Source of the DNA: Bacillus sp. S/N-304-OC-R1
Lineage (GTDB): Bacteria > Bacillota > Bacilli > Bacillales > Cytobacillaceae
Direction: 5' to 3'
DNA: 64,000 nucleotides
Assembly: GCF_019749375.1 (NCBI RefSeq)
Contig: NZ_JACWFE010000004.1
Location: 186,001 to 250,000, forward strand
The notes beneath the pieces were generated by a model, which was not told where the DNA came from, did not search any database, and worked only from the letters and a program-made list of their open reading frames with translations. The stretch's first letter is position 1. Each line of letters begins with the position of its first letter. Below, one piece after another: positions 63,460 to 64,000 of the stretch. The position numbers and the translations under genes are program-made.

Positions 63460-64000
63460 ATGGTAAACAATGTAAATCTATCATTTGAAGAGATGTGGGA
63501 GAAAATCATCGCTTGTGATTGTAAATATGATGGATTATTTTTTACAGCCGTAAAAACTACAAAAATATACTGCCGTCCTTCCTGCAGATCAAAGAAGCCA
63601 AAGAAAATGAATGTAGAGTTTTATCATGACATGAGGGAAGTTGAAAAAGCTGGTTATCGTCCTTGTAAAAGATGTCAGCCAGAAGTGGAGCAATCTCCTC
63701 ACATTGCGCTTGTTAGAAGTACCATTACCTTCCTTGTTAATCATTATAAACAAAAATTGACATTGAAGGATATTGCTGATCAAGTCGGTTTAAGTCCCTT
63801 TTATTTGGAGCGCTTATTTAAGCAAGAGACCCTTGAGACTCCACGGACATACTTAGAAAAAATACGTATTGATAAAGCAGCCTACCTGCTAAAGTGTACG
63901 ACCCTGACAAATCTTGAGATCTGTTATGAGGTTGGATTCCAGAGCCCCTCCAATTTTTACAAAGTATTTCGAAGCATTAAAAACTGTTCACCTAGTGAAT
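63460..64000 (+). CDS. adaA: AdaA: methylphosphotriester-DNA alkyltransferase/AraC activator (3' end outside window)
   Basis: 180 codons visible, open to the right edge. The N-terminal Ada metal-binding domain has CKYDGLFFTAVKTTKIYCRP, then SCRSKKPKK and RPCKRCQPE, giving the four zinc Cys, one of which takes the methyl group from phosphotriesters. The AraC-type helix-turn-helix follows (LTLKDIADQVGLSPFYLERL, NLEICYEVGFQSPSNFYKVF). In Bacillus adaA is followed by adaB and controls the adaptive response to alkylation. AGAAAGGAG 9 nt before the ATG. Confidence 0.9.
   Translation, partial: MVNNVNLSFEEMWEKIIACDCKYDGLFFTAVKTTKIYCRPSCRSKKPKKMNVEFYHDMREVEKAGYRPCKRCQPEVEQSPHIALVRSTITFLVNHYKQKLTLKDIADQVGLSPFYLERLFKQETLETPRTYLEKIRIDKAAYLLKCTTLTNLEICYEVGFQSPSNFYKVFRSIKNCSPSE

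Noticed and set aside
63589..63783. Minus-strand open frame of 64 codons
   Set aside because: Antisense shadow of adaA.

Overview
The window is AT-rich DNA from an endospore-forming member of the Bacillaceae (Firmicutes). The evidence is strong AGGAGG-type ribosome binding sites, GTG/TTG starts, many lipobox lipoproteins, and typical Bacillus genes: a CwlJ-type spore cortex hydrolase, UvsE, HelD, AdaA, a PadR-ABC module, a DUF1292 protein and an opp/app peptide transporter. The genus cannot be fixed from the sequence alone. No rRNA, tRNA, CRISPR array, complete insertion sequence or prophage was seen.

Layout. 1-5.4 kb is accessory: an HNH restriction-type nuclease broken by an in-frame stop, a CPBP protease, and a ~1.1 kb direct duplication carrying a helix-turn-helix protein. 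The left copy has two frameshifts and the right copy is intact; a HEAT-repeat gene lies between them. 5.5-20 kb holds a lipoprotein nucleosidase, an FAD dehydrogenase, a vWA lipoprotein, an HTH-phosphotransferase fusion, a DUF2201-like fragment, a YetF-like protein, a glutamate-synthase-like flavoprotein, a YczE-type membrane protein, a zinc-ribbon/Mrr-like endonuclease pair, a cyclophilin lipoprotein and UvsE. 20-38 kb holds HelD, an MscS channel, a second glutamate-synthase-like flavoprotein, a stand-alone prs, an OFA-type MFS transporter behind a sigma-54-type promoter, a GGDEF-EAL protein, an acyl-CoA ligase, a MarR/FMN-reductase pair and an SDR. 38-44 kb is a complete oligopeptide ABC operon in the order D-F-B-C-A. 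44-64 kb holds a GNAT/MocR pair bracketed by REP-like sequences, two small proteins sharing a domain, an ABC-2 exporter with PadR, a luciferase-like oxidoreductase, SelO, a sugar kinase, a degenerate CPBP protein, an MFS/XRE-cupin divergent pair, CwlJ, several small zinc-ribbon or acidic proteins, and the start of adaA at the right edge.

Several regulator-target units can be read from shared palindromes: MarR with FMN reductase, XRE-cupin with a CynX/NimT-like MFS, MocR with GNAT, PadR with its ABC exporter, and a PurBox-like pair in front of the nucleosidase.

The most unusual signal is in the non-coding DNA. Five separate intergenic loci contain unrelated repeat sequences that share a unit length of about 50-52 bp with an internal inverted repeat: 6.75-6.95, 18.4-18.6, 22.83-23.09, 23.30-23.55 and 36.31-36.99 kb. 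In the last array, the natural terminator hairpin of the upstream gene is in exact 52-bp register with the 12 following units, which suggests the array grew from a terminator. Most of these loci lie between convergent genes. Repeat units near five DNA helical turns suggest either helically phased protein binding or a common amplification mechanism.
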